Positions 36,668 to 45,522 of a DNA stretch of 64,000 nt are shown here, piece by piece. Numbering within the stretch: the stretch's first letter is position 1; each line of letters starts with the position of its first letter. Under the pieces are notes generated by a model that had not been told where the DNA came from, ran no database searches, and saw only the letters and a list, made by a program, of their open reading frames with translations. Made by a program: the position numbers and the translations under genes. Source of the DNA: Agromyces marinus (GTDB taxonomy: Bacteria; Actinomycetota; Actinomycetes; Actinomycetales; Microbacteriaceae); assembly GCF_021442325.1 (NCBI RefSeq), contig NZ_CP087879.1:744001-808000 (forward strand), read 5' to 3'.

Positions 36668-36750
36668 TCAGTGAGGGTGAAGGGTGAGGAGGGAGAGGAG
36701 GGGGGAGGGGGCGGGTGCCAGACTGAGGGGAGGCGGCGGAGGGAGCGACG

Positions 36751-38058
36751 ATGACCGAGCAGACGCGGCCGGTGCGTGCACCGGTGATCGAGGCGGTCGA
36801 GCTGCACCGGCTCGAGGTTCCGCTCGTGCGCCCGTTCGAGACGTCGTTCGGCCGCGAGGTCGGGCGCGAGGTGCTGCTGGTGCGCGTGCGCACCGATCGC
36901 GGCGACGGGTGGGCGGAGTGCGTCGCCGGTCGCGACCCGTTCTACTCGGGTGAATACGTCGACGGGGCGGCATCCGTCATCGAGCGGTACCTGGCGCCCG
37001 CGCTGCTGCGGGCCCCCGCACCGCGGGTCGTCGACGACGGGCACGTGAGCGGCGTGCTCATCGAGGATGCCGCGCACGGGTCGGCGGGCGTCTGGGTCGA
37101 CGATCGAGAGCAGCGGGCGGATGCCGTGACCGGGCCGCGCACGGGTGCGGCGGCGTCGATCGCGAGCGTGCCGCTCGCGGCATCCGTCGCGCCGACGCTC
37201 GCGTTCGTCGCGGGGCACCGCATGGCCAAGGCCGCGCTCGAGGCCGCAGTCCTCGATGCGGAGCTGCGCGCGCAGGGGCGTTCGATGGGCGAGTGCTTCG
37301 GTGCGGTGCGCGAGTGGGTCGACTGCGGCGTCTCCGTCGGCATCGCGTCGAGCGTCGAGGAACTGCTCGACGAGGTCGCCGGGTACGTCGAGGAGGGCTA
37401 TCGGCGCATCAAGCTGAAGATCAAGCCCGGGTGGGACCTCGTGCCGGTCGCGGCGGTCCGCGAGCTCATCGGACCGGCCGCGATGCTGCAGGTCGACGCG
37501 AACACGGCCTACACGGCCGACGACATCCCGTTGCTGGCGAGCCTGGACCCGTTCGACCTGCTGCTGATCGAGCAGCCGTTCGCCGAGGAGGACCTCGCGA
37601 CGCACGTGCGGCTCGCGCAGGTCGCGGCGACCCCGGTGTGCCTCGACGAGTCGATCGTGGATGCCACGACCGCCGTCGACGCGATCGAGCGCGGTGCGAC
37701 GAGCATCGTGAACGTCAAGCCGGGGCGAATGGGCGGGTACCTCGAGGCGTTGCGGGTGCACGATGCGTGCCGCGCACGCGACGTGCCGGTGTGGTGCGGC
37801 GGGATGCTCGAGACGGGCGTCGGGCGCGCGGCGAACGTCGCGATCGCGGCGCTTCCGGGGTTCGTGCTGCCGGGCGACACGTCGGCGTCGGCGCGCTACT
37901 TCGCGGAGGACCTGACCGAGCCGTTCGTGCTCGGATCGGGCGAGCATCGGGGCCAGCTGCGGGTTCCGGATGCCGCGGGCACGGGTGTCGAGGTGCGCGA
38001 GGACCTCGTGCGGGCATGGGCCGCGCACCCGCCGGTCACGCTGAGCGCGACCGGGTGA
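36751..38058 (+). CDS. o-Succinylbenzoate synthase / N-succinylamino acid racemase family enolase
   Basis: A 435-residue enolase-superfamily protein. The barrel has the MLE-type catalytic set: YRRIKLKIKPGWD (KxK), metal ligands in LQVDANTAYT, LLIEQPF and CLDESI, and the second Lys in VNVKPGRMGGY. The sequence GRMGGYLEA fits the OSBS/NSAR branch. These enzymes make o-succinylbenzoate for menaquinone, racemise N-succinylamino acids, or both. Neighbouring COG3375 GNAT favours the racemase role. About 60 extra residues (roughly 88-150, VVDDGHVSGVLIEDAAHGSA onward) interrupt the N-terminal capping domain, which makes it longer than the usual 370 or so. GGAGG precedes the ATG. Confidence 0.85.
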   Translation: MTEQTRPVRAPVIEAVELHRLEVPLVRPFETSFGREVGREVLLVRVRTDRGDGWAECVAGRDPFYSGEYVDGAASVIERYLAPALLRAPAPRVVDDGHVSGVLIEDAAHGSAGVWVDDREQRADAVTGPRTGAAASIASVPLAASVAPTLAFVAGHRMAKAALEAAVLDAELRAQGRSMGECFGAVREWVDCGVSVGIASSVEELLDEVAGYVEEGYRRIKLKIKPGWDLVPVAAVRELIGPAAMLQVDANTAYTADDIPLLASLDPFDLLLIEQPFAEEDLATHVRLAQVAATPVCLDESIVDATTAVDAIERGATSIVNVKPGRMGGYLEALRVHDACRARDVPVWCGGMLETGVGRAANVAIAALPGFVLPGDTSASARYFAEDLTEPFVLGSGEHRGQLRVPDAAGTGVEVREDLVRAWAAHPPVTLSATG

Positions 38059-38647
38059 CCTCCGCGTCGTGGGGGCGCATGGCGAACGCCGGGTAGGCGA
38101 GCCCTGCGGTGACCGACCCGAGGAAGCCGAACACGAAGTCGCCGATGGTATCGGTGTAGCCGACGTGCATGGTGGGGTCGATCCAGGTCTTCGCGGCCCA
38201 CTCGAACACCTCCCAGCCGACCGCGAGCGAGAGGCCTGCGCCCGCGGTGACCATGACCGCGGCGAGCACGGGGCGCGGCGCGTCGGCGGGGTCGGCGATG
38301 ACGCGGGTCCGCACGAGGATCAGCACGCACACGGCGGCGACGAGGCCGTTGAGCAGGAAGTGCATGGGGATGTCCCACCAGTCGACCGTCTTGTACAGGT
38401 CGAGCACGGCGCTCCAGGCCGCGACGAGCGCGACGACGCAGTACGCGAGGTCGAGGCCCGCGCGCACGTTCATCAGTCGCGGGACGAGCATGCTCGCCGT
38501 GACGACGGTGAGGCTGAGGGCGTCGATCGGCTCCCACCCGAATCCCGCGATCGGGATGCAGACGACCGCGACGAGCCTGACGAGGTCGGCGGCGATCGCG
38601 GCGGGACTCGCGGCACGCCGCCGCAGGCCGGTCCAGACGGTGCTCAT
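38036..38647 (-). CDS. Small integral membrane protein (DUF2238/YjdF-like)
   Basis: A 203-residue protein with five or six membrane segments. WDIPMHFLLNGLVAAV and WEVFEWAAKTWID with GYTDTIGDFVFGFLGS have the spaced His, Glu and Asp residues seen in DUF2238/YjdF-type proteins. The function of that family is not established. The start at 38647 overlaps the stop of the upstream EEP-family gene by four bases, so they form an operon. The 3' end overlaps the convergent enolase gene by 23 bases. Confidence 0.75.
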   Translation of the reverse strand: MSTVWTGLRRRAASPAAIAADLVRLVAVVCIPIAGFGWEPIDALSLTVVTASMLVPRLMNVRAGLDLAYCVVALVAAWSAVLDLYKTVDWWDIPMHFLLNGLVAAVCVLILVRTRVIADPADAPRPVLAAVMVTAGAGLSLAVGWEVFEWAAKTWIDPTMHVGYTDTIGDFVFGFLGSVTAGLAYPAFAMRPHDAEVTRSRSA

Positions 38648-39516
38648 CGCGCGGCCCCTTCCGTCGGTGGTGCGGTCGCGGGCCGCAGGAGCGCCTGGAC
38701 CGGGTCGTGGTCGGATGCCGCGCGGCCGGCGAAGCGCACGGCGTTCACGCCCGCGCGGGCGACGCGCACCGGTCCGGCGACGAGGATGTGGTCGATGCGC
38801 CGGCCGAGGCGCCGGCGCCGGTAGCCCGAGTAGGTGCGCCAGGCGGGCGTGAGGTGTTCGTCGGCGAGGTCCCAGGCGTCCAGGAACGGGCCGTCGCCCG
38901 TCAGCCGCCCGTGCACGGCCGAGCGCTCGTCGGCGTTGAAGTCGCCCGTGACGACGATCGCGGCGTCGGGCTCCTCGAGGCGCAGGTCGGCGGCGAGCCG
39001 GGCGAGGTAGGTCGCAGAGTTGATCCGCGCGCGGGGCGAGATGTGGTCGAGGTGGGTGTTGAACACGTGGATGCGGAAGCCGGTCTCGCGGTCGACGAAC
39101 CCGGCGGTGATCACGCTGCGTCGGGTGAGGTTGCCCCATGACGCGGTTCGGGAGCCGTGCACGTCGGGCGTCGCGGAGAGGGCGCGCTGTCGCCATCCGG
39201 TCAGTTCGAGTCGTTCGGCGTCGTAGAAGATCGGGGCGCCTTCGCCGCGCCCGCCGGGTTCGCGGCCGACCCCGAGGCGCCGGTAGGTCGGGCCGAGTCC
39301 CTCGGACACGGCGCCGGCCTGGCCGGCGAGCGCTTCCTGCACGGCGAGGACGGTGGGTCGTTCGGCGTCGAGCAGGGCACGGACGAGCGGGGCGCGTTCG
39401 GCCCATCGGTCGGGTCCGCCGGCGCGCGAGAACGGCATCCGCCGCCTGATGTTGAACGACATCACGTGCAGGTCGGGCGCCCGTGCCGGTCCGATGAGCG
39501 GCGCCTCCGTCGTCAT
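38644..39516 (-). CDS. Endonuclease/exonuclease/phosphatase family protein
   Basis: A 290-residue EEP-fold hydrolase. Active-site blocks run in order: HVMSFNIRRR near residue 19, VLAVQEAL, FNTHLDHISPRARINSA, VVTGDFNADE and ASDHDPVQALL. There is no signal peptide, so it is cytoplasmic. EEP enzymes cleave phosphodiesters in DNA, RNA, sphingomyelin or inositol phosphates. The substrate is not evident. The ATG is seven bases after TACGCT on the minus strand, so the transcript is probably leaderless. Confidence 0.88.
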   Translation of the reverse strand: MTTEAPLIGPARAPDLHVMSFNIRRRMPFSRAGGPDRWAERAPLVRALLDAERPTVLAVQEALAGQAGAVSEGLGPTYRRLGVGREPGGRGEGAPIFYDAERLELTGWRQRALSATPDVHGSRTASWGNLTRRSVITAGFVDRETGFRIHVFNTHLDHISPRARINSATYLARLAADLRLEEPDAAIVVTGDFNADERSAVHGRLTGDGPFLDAWDLADEHLTPAWRTYSGYRRRRLGRRIDHILVAGPVRVARAGVNAVRFAGRAASDHDPVQALLRPATAPPTEGAAR

Positions 39517-39561
39517 GGGCCCCAGCGTACGCCCGGGCGCGGCGGGTGGGGCGGCGGCGCG

Positions 39562-39954
39562 CTATGCCTGCGGCGCGGCGCCCTGCGCGGCTGCGGCCTG
39601 CTGCTCGGCGAGCTGGCGGCGCACGTCGTCCATGTCGAGGTTGCGCGTGCCCTCGATGACCTGGTCGAGCTGGGCGCCGTTCAGCGCACCGGGCTGTGCG
39701 AAGACGATGATGCCCTCGCGGAAGACCATGAGGGTCGGGATCGAGGTGATGCGGAAGCCCGCGGCGAGGGCCTGCTCGGCCTCGGTGTCGACCTTGCCGA
39801 ACACGATGTCGGCGTTCTTCTCGGAGGCCGTCTCGAAGATGGGGCCGAACATGCGGCACGGCCCGCACCACTCGGCCCAGAAGTCGAGGAGCACGATGTC
39901 GTTGTCCTTGACGGTCGACTCGATGGTGTCGTGGGTGATGTTCACGGAAGCCAT
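39562..39954 (-). CDS. Thioredoxin family protein
   Basis: A 130-residue thioredoxin with the active site FWAEWCGPCRMF (residues 28-39) and the cis-Pro in ITSIPTLMVFREG. After the fold, the last 30 residues form a charged and Ala/Gln-rich helix (DDVRRQLAEQQAAAAQG), longer than in classical TrxA. No signal peptide, so a cytoplasmic disulfide reductase. The ATG at 39954 lies seven bases after TAGACT. A CsoR-like palindrome spans its -35 region, suggesting control by a copper- or persulfide-sensing repressor. Confidence 0.92.
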   Translation of the reverse strand: MASVNITHDTIESTVKDNDIVLLDFWAEWCGPCRMFGPIFETASEKNADIVFGKVDTEAEQALAAGFRITSIPTLMVFREGIIVFAQPGALNGAQLDQVIEGTRNLDMDDVRRQLAEQQAAAAQGAAPQA

Positions 39955-39961
39955 GCGCGGG

Positions 39962-39991
39962 AGTCTACCAGAGGATACCCTAGGGGTATCC
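39962..39991 (-). promoter_or_regulatory. Thioredoxin promoter with CsoR/CstR-like operator
   Basis: On the minus strand the -10 is TAGACT (39967-39962). GGATACC and GGTATCC (39973-39979 and 39985-39991) make a 7-base inverted repeat around CTAGG. The resulting ATACCCTAGGGGTAT closely resembles operators of the CsoR/RcnR/CstR repressor family, and it covers the -35 position (GATACC, 17 bases from the -10). Confidence 0.6.
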
Positions 39992-40005
39992 ATGCGCCAG
40001 GTGGC

Positions 40006-40947
40006 TCAGACCGCGAGCCCCGCCGCGACCTCGCCGATCCGTGCGGCGGAGGCCGCGCGCTCGGGGCGCTCGTCGAGTTCGAACCACGTCGACGACAGCG
40101 CCGACCACGCGATCAGCCAGTCCCGCAGCCGTCTCGGCGCGAACCCCGTGGCCCCCACGACGACCTCGAACTGCCGCGCCAGCCGTCCGGGAACGAGCGC
40201 ACGCTCGTGCGACGGGTTGCACAGCACGTTGCACACGTCGAACTCGGCGTCGCCGAGAAGCCCCTTCGGATCGATCGCGAGCCACCCGCGCTCGCCGAAG
40301 TCGAGCACGTTCCCGTGATGCAGGTCGCCGTGCAGGATCACCGGCGTGCGCCGCTCGTCGAGCAGCCGGCGCGCGAGATCCGCACCAGCACGGTGCAGCG
40401 GGCCGAGACCGTCGGCCTGGGCGAACAGTTGCCCGAACCACGTCTCGAGCGGGACGAGGTCGGATGCCGCGAGCCGCTCGAGCACGCGGTCCGTCCGGGC
40501 GTGCAGCGTGTCCGCGACCGCGCACAGGGTGCGCGTGGCGTCGTCGTCGTCGCCGGCCCGCACGGCGCGCACGAGGTCGCGCTGCCCGGCGGCCCGTTCG
40601 AGCAGGAGCGCGCGTCGCTCGCGCCGCAGCACGCGCGCGGCTCCGTGCCCGTCGAGGGCGACCAGCAGGGCGGCGCCGCGCGCCTCCTCGGTCTCGTGCG
40701 CGAGGTTGAACATCGCGGGCGTGCCGTCGGCCGTGAGCACCGGCACGAGCCGGCTCGAGTGCGTGGTCCACGCGTCGCCGTCCGGCCGCAGGCGCCACCT
40801 CGTCAGCCATGCGGCCTCGCGCGCGTGCCCCGGATCCACCGGGCCGAGATCGCTCACGCGAGCCCGGCGCGCGACCGGGACGGGCAGGGCGGTCGGGTCG
40901 CATCCATCCGCCCAGTATCGTGCCGCGATGCGGCACGGAACCCGCAC
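40006..40947 (-). CDS. Aminoglycoside/hydroxyurea phosphotransferase family protein
   Basis: A protein of about 313 residues with a kinase fold of the APH(6)/hydroxyurea type. Catalytic loop VILHGDLHHGNVLDFG and metal loop LAIDPKGLLGDAEFDV are clear. LTRWRLRPDG near the N-terminus is typical of the family. Relatives phosphorylate streptomycin or hydroxyurea, but many are chromosomal with unknown substrate, so resistance is not implied. The start is uncertain: GTG 40947 gives the full family N-terminus but has no ribosome site. GTG 40857 overlaps (GTGA) the stop of a possible 17-codon leader ORF. Divergent from the HerA-like gene. Confidence 0.78.
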   Translation of the reverse strand: MRVPCRIAARYWADGCDPTALPVPVARRARVSDLGPVDPGHAREAAWLTRWRLRPDGDAWTTHSSRLVPVLTADGTPAMFNLAHETEEARGAALLVALDGHGAARVLRRERRALLLERAAGQRDLVRAVRAGDDDDATRTLCAVADTLHARTDRVLERLAASDLVPLETWFGQLFAQADGLGPLHRAGADLARRLLDERRTPVILHGDLHHGNVLDFGERGWLAIDPKGLLGDAEFDVCNVLCNPSHERALVPGRLARQFEVVVGATGFAPRRLRDWLIAWSALSSTWFELDERPERAASAARIGEVAAGLAV

Positions 40948-40978
40948 GCGCGCGGCGGGGCGCCGTTAGGATCGGCGC

Positions 40979-42855
<1,877 letters not shown>

Positions 42856-42859
<4 letters not shown>

Positions 42860-43482
42860 CCGATGTGCCGCCGCTGATCCGCGGCTACCGCCCGGCGGAT
42901 CGCGATGCCGTGGCATCCGTGTGCCTGCGCACCGCCGCCGCGGGCGGCGACGCGACCGGCCTCTACCGCGACGACACGCTCATGCCCGAGGTCTACGCGC
43001 TGCCCTACCTCGAGTACGCGCCCGATCTCGCGTTCGTGGCCGAGCTCGACGGACGGGTCGCGGGGTACGTGCTCGGCGTGGCCGACACGGCGGCGTTCAT
43101 CACCTGGTACGCGCGCGAGTGGGCGCCGGGCTTCAGGCTGCGGCATCCGGTCGCGGGGGAGCCGACCGTGCACCGCCCGGCGTACACCGAGGCCCAGCTG
43201 ATCGCCGACGGCGGCGATCCGGAACGGATGCGGATCGCCGAACTCGGCGACCACCCGGCGCACCTGCACATCGACCTGCTGCCCGAACTGCAGGGGCGGG
43301 GCGTCGGTCGGCGACTCATCGACACGTTCCGCGCGGCGCTGGCCGATCGCGAGGTGCCCGCGGTGCATCTCGGCGTCGACCCGGCCAACATCGGTGCGCG
43401 GGCGTTCTACGGGCGGCTCGGCTTCCACGAGTTGCCGTCGAGCACGGCGGATGCTCCGAGGTACGGCATCGCGACGGCCTGA
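42856..43482 (+). CDS. GNAT N-acetyltransferase
   Basis: A 208-residue GNAT. Substrate-side strands come first (LIRGYRPADRDAVASVCLRTA, FVAELDGRVAGYVLGVAD), then the acetyl-CoA binding strand and loop LHIDLLPELQGRGVGRRLID, then HLGVDPANIGARAFYGRLGFHEL, the usual C-terminal part. A roughly 55-residue insertion between the two halves (AAFITWYAREWAPGFRLRHP and onward) resembles O-GlcNAcase-associated bacterial GNATs. Substrate unknown. GTG start overlaps the HerA-like stop by four bases, giving a two-gene operon. Confidence 0.85.
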
Positions 43483-43499
43483 GTGCCTGCGAGCGGATG

Positions 43500-44108
43500 T
43501 CAGCCGCCGAGGCGGCGGCCCTCGAACCAGTAGAGCAGGTCCGGGTCGGAGCGGCGCAGCTCCGATGTCGTGACGGGCTCGTTCCGGACGACCTCGGGAA
43601 CGTCGAGCGCGTCGGCGACGAGCGCTTGGGACGCTTCATCCCAGAACGCTCCGCGCATGCGCAGGATGCACCTGCCGTCGTGGTCGACGGCGAACAGCTG
43701 ATGGGCCGTCTCGAGGCTGTCGCCCCGGTAGGTCTCGAGCCGGATCACGGCCGCGATGTCGCGGCGGGCCGTGCTCGTGAGCCGGCCGAGGAACCCGCGT
43801 TCGACGATGCCGTGGGAGCTGACGATGATCTCGGTGCGCTGGTATGCGACCCAGGCCGCCGCGCCGAGCATGGTGAGCATCGCGGCCGTCGCGAGGGTCA
43901 GTCCAGCGGCCGTGGCGCCGATCGGCGCGACGACCCATGCGAGCGCTGCGAGGACGGGCGCGCTGAGCGCCAGAGCCGGAAGCCCCATGGCCAGGGGCAG
44001 GGAACGGCGGGGTCTCAGGGTGTGCACCCTGAGACCCCGGCCCTCTGCCCGGCCGGTGCGGGAGTCCCCTGCGTCCCCGTATCCCGTTCTCACCGTTGCC
44101 ACTGACAT
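43500..44108 (-). CDS. Hypothetical membrane protein with PH-like domain
   Basis: About 202 residues: a basic N-terminus, two membrane segments (LPALALSAPVLAALAWVV and TAAGLTLATAAMLTMLGAAAWV) and a C-terminal soluble domain (TEIIVSSHGIVERGFLGRL, RRDIAAVIRLETYRG) that looks like the bacterial PH domains of short actinobacterial membrane proteins. Start uncertain. ATG 44108 (MSVATVRTGYG) is used here. ATG 43988 (MGLPALALSAP) would leave the long palindrome at 44009-44038 outside the gene, as a promoter or leader element. Function unknown. Confidence 0.6.
   Translation of the reverse strand: MSVATVRTGYGDAGDSRTGRAEGRGLRVHTLRPRRSLPLAMGLPALALSAPVLAALAWVVAPIGATAAGLTLATAAMLTMLGAAAWVAYQRTEIIVSSHGIVERGFLGRLTSTARRDIAAVIRLETYRGDSLETAHQLFAVDHDGRCILRMRGAFWDEASQALVADALDVPEVVRNEPVTTSELRRSDPDLLYWFEGRRLGG
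44009..44038. other. Perfect 14-base inverted repeat at the 5' end of the PH-like gene
   Basis: GGGGTCTCAGGGTG (44009-44022) and its exact complement (44025-44038) surround TG. It is either inside codons 24-33 of the PH-like gene or just upstream of its alternative start at 43988. Confidence 0.8.
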
Positions 44109-44216
44109 CGAGCACCATGATGTTCCGATTCCGGCGGCGCCGCTATTCGGCATTAAGGGGGACTTGCGCTCGGACCCGCGCCCGTGCTTCCGGTCCGTGT
44201 GGTGAGGACAGGGCGG

Positions 44217-44804
44217 TCAGGACAGGACGGGGACGACGGCCGCGCAGAAGTCGTCGGTGCGCCCGGTCGATCCCTTGACGACGCCCAGGTCCTCGAGGAA
44301 CACGTCATCCTCGGGGTCGCCGGGAGTGCCGTTGTGATCGATCAGGACCTCCCAACGCACCTGGCCCGGGTTGCGGGCGATCGCTTTCCCGTCCGGACCG
44401 TACACGGTCGCACCGCCCGTCGCCAGCACGAGGATGGTGAGCGTCCCATCGCCGTTGTCGGTGATCTTCTGGTCCTTGTTGAGGGTGGTGACGATCTCGG
44501 TGACGGTGACGCCGGACTCGTTCGTGTACGACTGCTCGACCCGTTCGTTTCCGACGAAGTACGGCGCGGTGCCGGGCTTGCGGGTGTTGGCGATGAATCG
44601 GACCTCGAAGCTCCCCTCGATGAGGATGCTGAGGCCATCGACATCGCAGAAGTCGTCGACGACGAACGAGAATTCCTCGACGAACGATCCGCGGTCGATC
44701 GGCTTCGCGCTCGCCGGGGCGATCGTGAGCACCGAGAGCGCGAGGCCTGCGGCGAGACCGGCGCCGAGCAGGCGACGCATCGTGGAGCGAGACTGAGTGC
44801 GCAT
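44217..44804 (-). CDS. Secreted hypothetical protein
   Basis: A 195-residue protein with a signal peptide (MRRLLGAGLAAGLALSVLTI, cleavage likely after PASA near residue 33). The mature domain is beta-rich and acidic, with two cysteines (VVDDFCDVDGL and RTDDFCAAVVP) that could join its ends. NESGVTVTEIVTTLNKDQKI and DGTLTILVLATGGATVYGPDG resemble a single Ig-like or lipocalin-like barrel common in actinobacterial secreted proteins of unknown role. AAGGGAG is seven bases upstream of the ATG at 44804. Its upstream region runs into the 22-bp tandem array. Confidence 0.8.
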   Translation of the reverse strand: MRTQSRSTMRRLLGAGLAAGLALSVLTIAPASAKPIDRGSFVEEFSFVVDDFCDVDGLSILIEGSFEVRFIANTRKPGTAPYFVGNERVEQSYTNESGVTVTEIVTTLNKDQKITDNGDGTLTILVLATGGATVYGPDGKAIARNPGQVRWEVLIDHNGTPGDPEDDVFLEDLGVVKGSTGRTDDFCAAVVPVLS

Positions 44805-44981
44805 GCGCGGACTCCCTTCGGTCGTGACGCGAGGCGCCCCGACGTGGAGTTCGGGCCAGGGGCATCATCCCGCGTCGCGGGACGAGCGGCGACACCTGTT
44901 CGGGGGCGGAAACGCTCGAATGGCGGGCGCCGAGGTCGTCGATGCGCGCCGCCCGCGTGGGCGTGTCCCGTCCTGCAACCG

Positions 44982-45245
44982 GGTTCCGAAGCACCGGCCC
45001 ACTGGTACCGAAGTGCCGACCCTCTTGTGTCGAGGTACCGATCCTCCGGTATCGAAGTACCGATCCTCCGGTATCGAAGTACCGATCCTCCGGTATCGAA
45101 GTACCGATCCTCCGGTATCGAAGTACCGATCCTCCGGTATCGAAGTACCGGACCTCCGGTATCGAAGTACCGGACCTCCGGTATCGAAGTACCGGATCTC
45201 CGGTACCGAAGTGCCGGCCCTCGGGTACCGAAGTTCCGGAGGTTC
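44982..45245. repeat. Tandem array of twelve 22-bp units
   Basis: Units begin every 22 bases from 44982 to 45224. The central four (45048-45135) are identical, with GGTATCGAAGTACC followed by GATCCTCC. Units drift in sequence toward both ends, so the array seems to have grown from the middle. There are no spacers, so it is not CRISPR. The array is open in several frames on both strands because 22 is not a multiple of 3 and the unit has few stops. It lies between the secreted-protein gene and tRNA-Ser. In the remaining 44805-44981 I see nothing recognisable. Confidence 0.95.
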
Positions 45246-45303
45246 CCGAACACACTTTCTTGCCTATAACCCCACCCGCGGTTCGAGCACGCGTGGACGA
45301 GGA

Positions 45304-45330
45304 AAGCGCCCACCCTTCGGGCGAGCGCTT
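45304..45330 (-). terminator. Terminator of the SRP RNA-tRNA-Ser transcript
   Basis: On the minus strand a 12-base stem (AAGCGCTCGCCC and GGGTGGGCGCTT, two G-U pairs, loop GAA) begins five bases after the tRNA CCA end. Confidence 0.65.
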
Positions 45331-45334
45331 CCAG

Positions 45335-45422
45335 TGGCGGAGGATGGGGGATTCGAACCCCCGAGGGCTTTCACCCAACACGCTTTCCAAGCGTGCGCCA
45401 TAGGCCACTAGGCGAATCCTCC
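45335..45422 (-). tRNA. tRNA-Ser (anticodon GGA)
   Basis: On the minus strand the acceptor GGAGGAT pairs with ATCCTCC. The D arm is GCC/GGC, and the anticodon arm is CACGC-TTGGAAA-GCGTG with anticodon GGA. A long class II variable arm follows, then the T arm GGGGG-TTCGAAT-CCCCC, discriminator G and an encoded CCA. Reads UCC and UCU serine codons. Confidence 0.97.
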
Positions 45423-45424
45423 TG

Positions 45425-45513
45425 GGACCCCTCACGCACCCGCCAGAGCCCGGTTGCCCTTGCTGCGTTTCCGCCCTGGGGGAGTTGGCCTGGATGGCGC
45501 CACGTGAGGAGCC
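45425..45513 (-). ncRNA. ffs: Signal recognition particle RNA, small bacterial type
   Basis: About 89 nt on the minus strand. The conserved Ffh-binding domain is seen as CCAGGGCGGAAACGCAGC followed by AAGGGCAACC, with the GGAA tetraloop. Outer arms CCTCACG and CGTGAGG pair, and the next block TGGCG pairs with CGCCA. A -10 (TAGACT, 45525-45520) lies seven bases before the predicted 5' end, overlapping the stop codon of the epimerase gene. It ends just before tRNA-Ser(GGA), so the two may be one transcript. The exact ends are estimates. Confidence 0.88.
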
Positions 45514-45522
45514 TCCGACAGT

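Noticed and set aside
40006..40947. Acquired aminoglycoside resistance gene
   Set aside because: Base composition and codon use match the neighbours, and there is no mobile element. Chromosomal kinases of this family are often not resistance genes.
44982..45245. CRISPR-like repeat array
   Set aside because: The 22-bp units are contiguous with no unique spacers, and there are no cas genes in the window.
44184..45411. Long open frames through the 22-bp array, as a repeat protein
   Set aside because: Frames are open on both strands only because the unit lacks stops. There is no ribosome site or conserved domain, and tRNA-Ser lies at one end.
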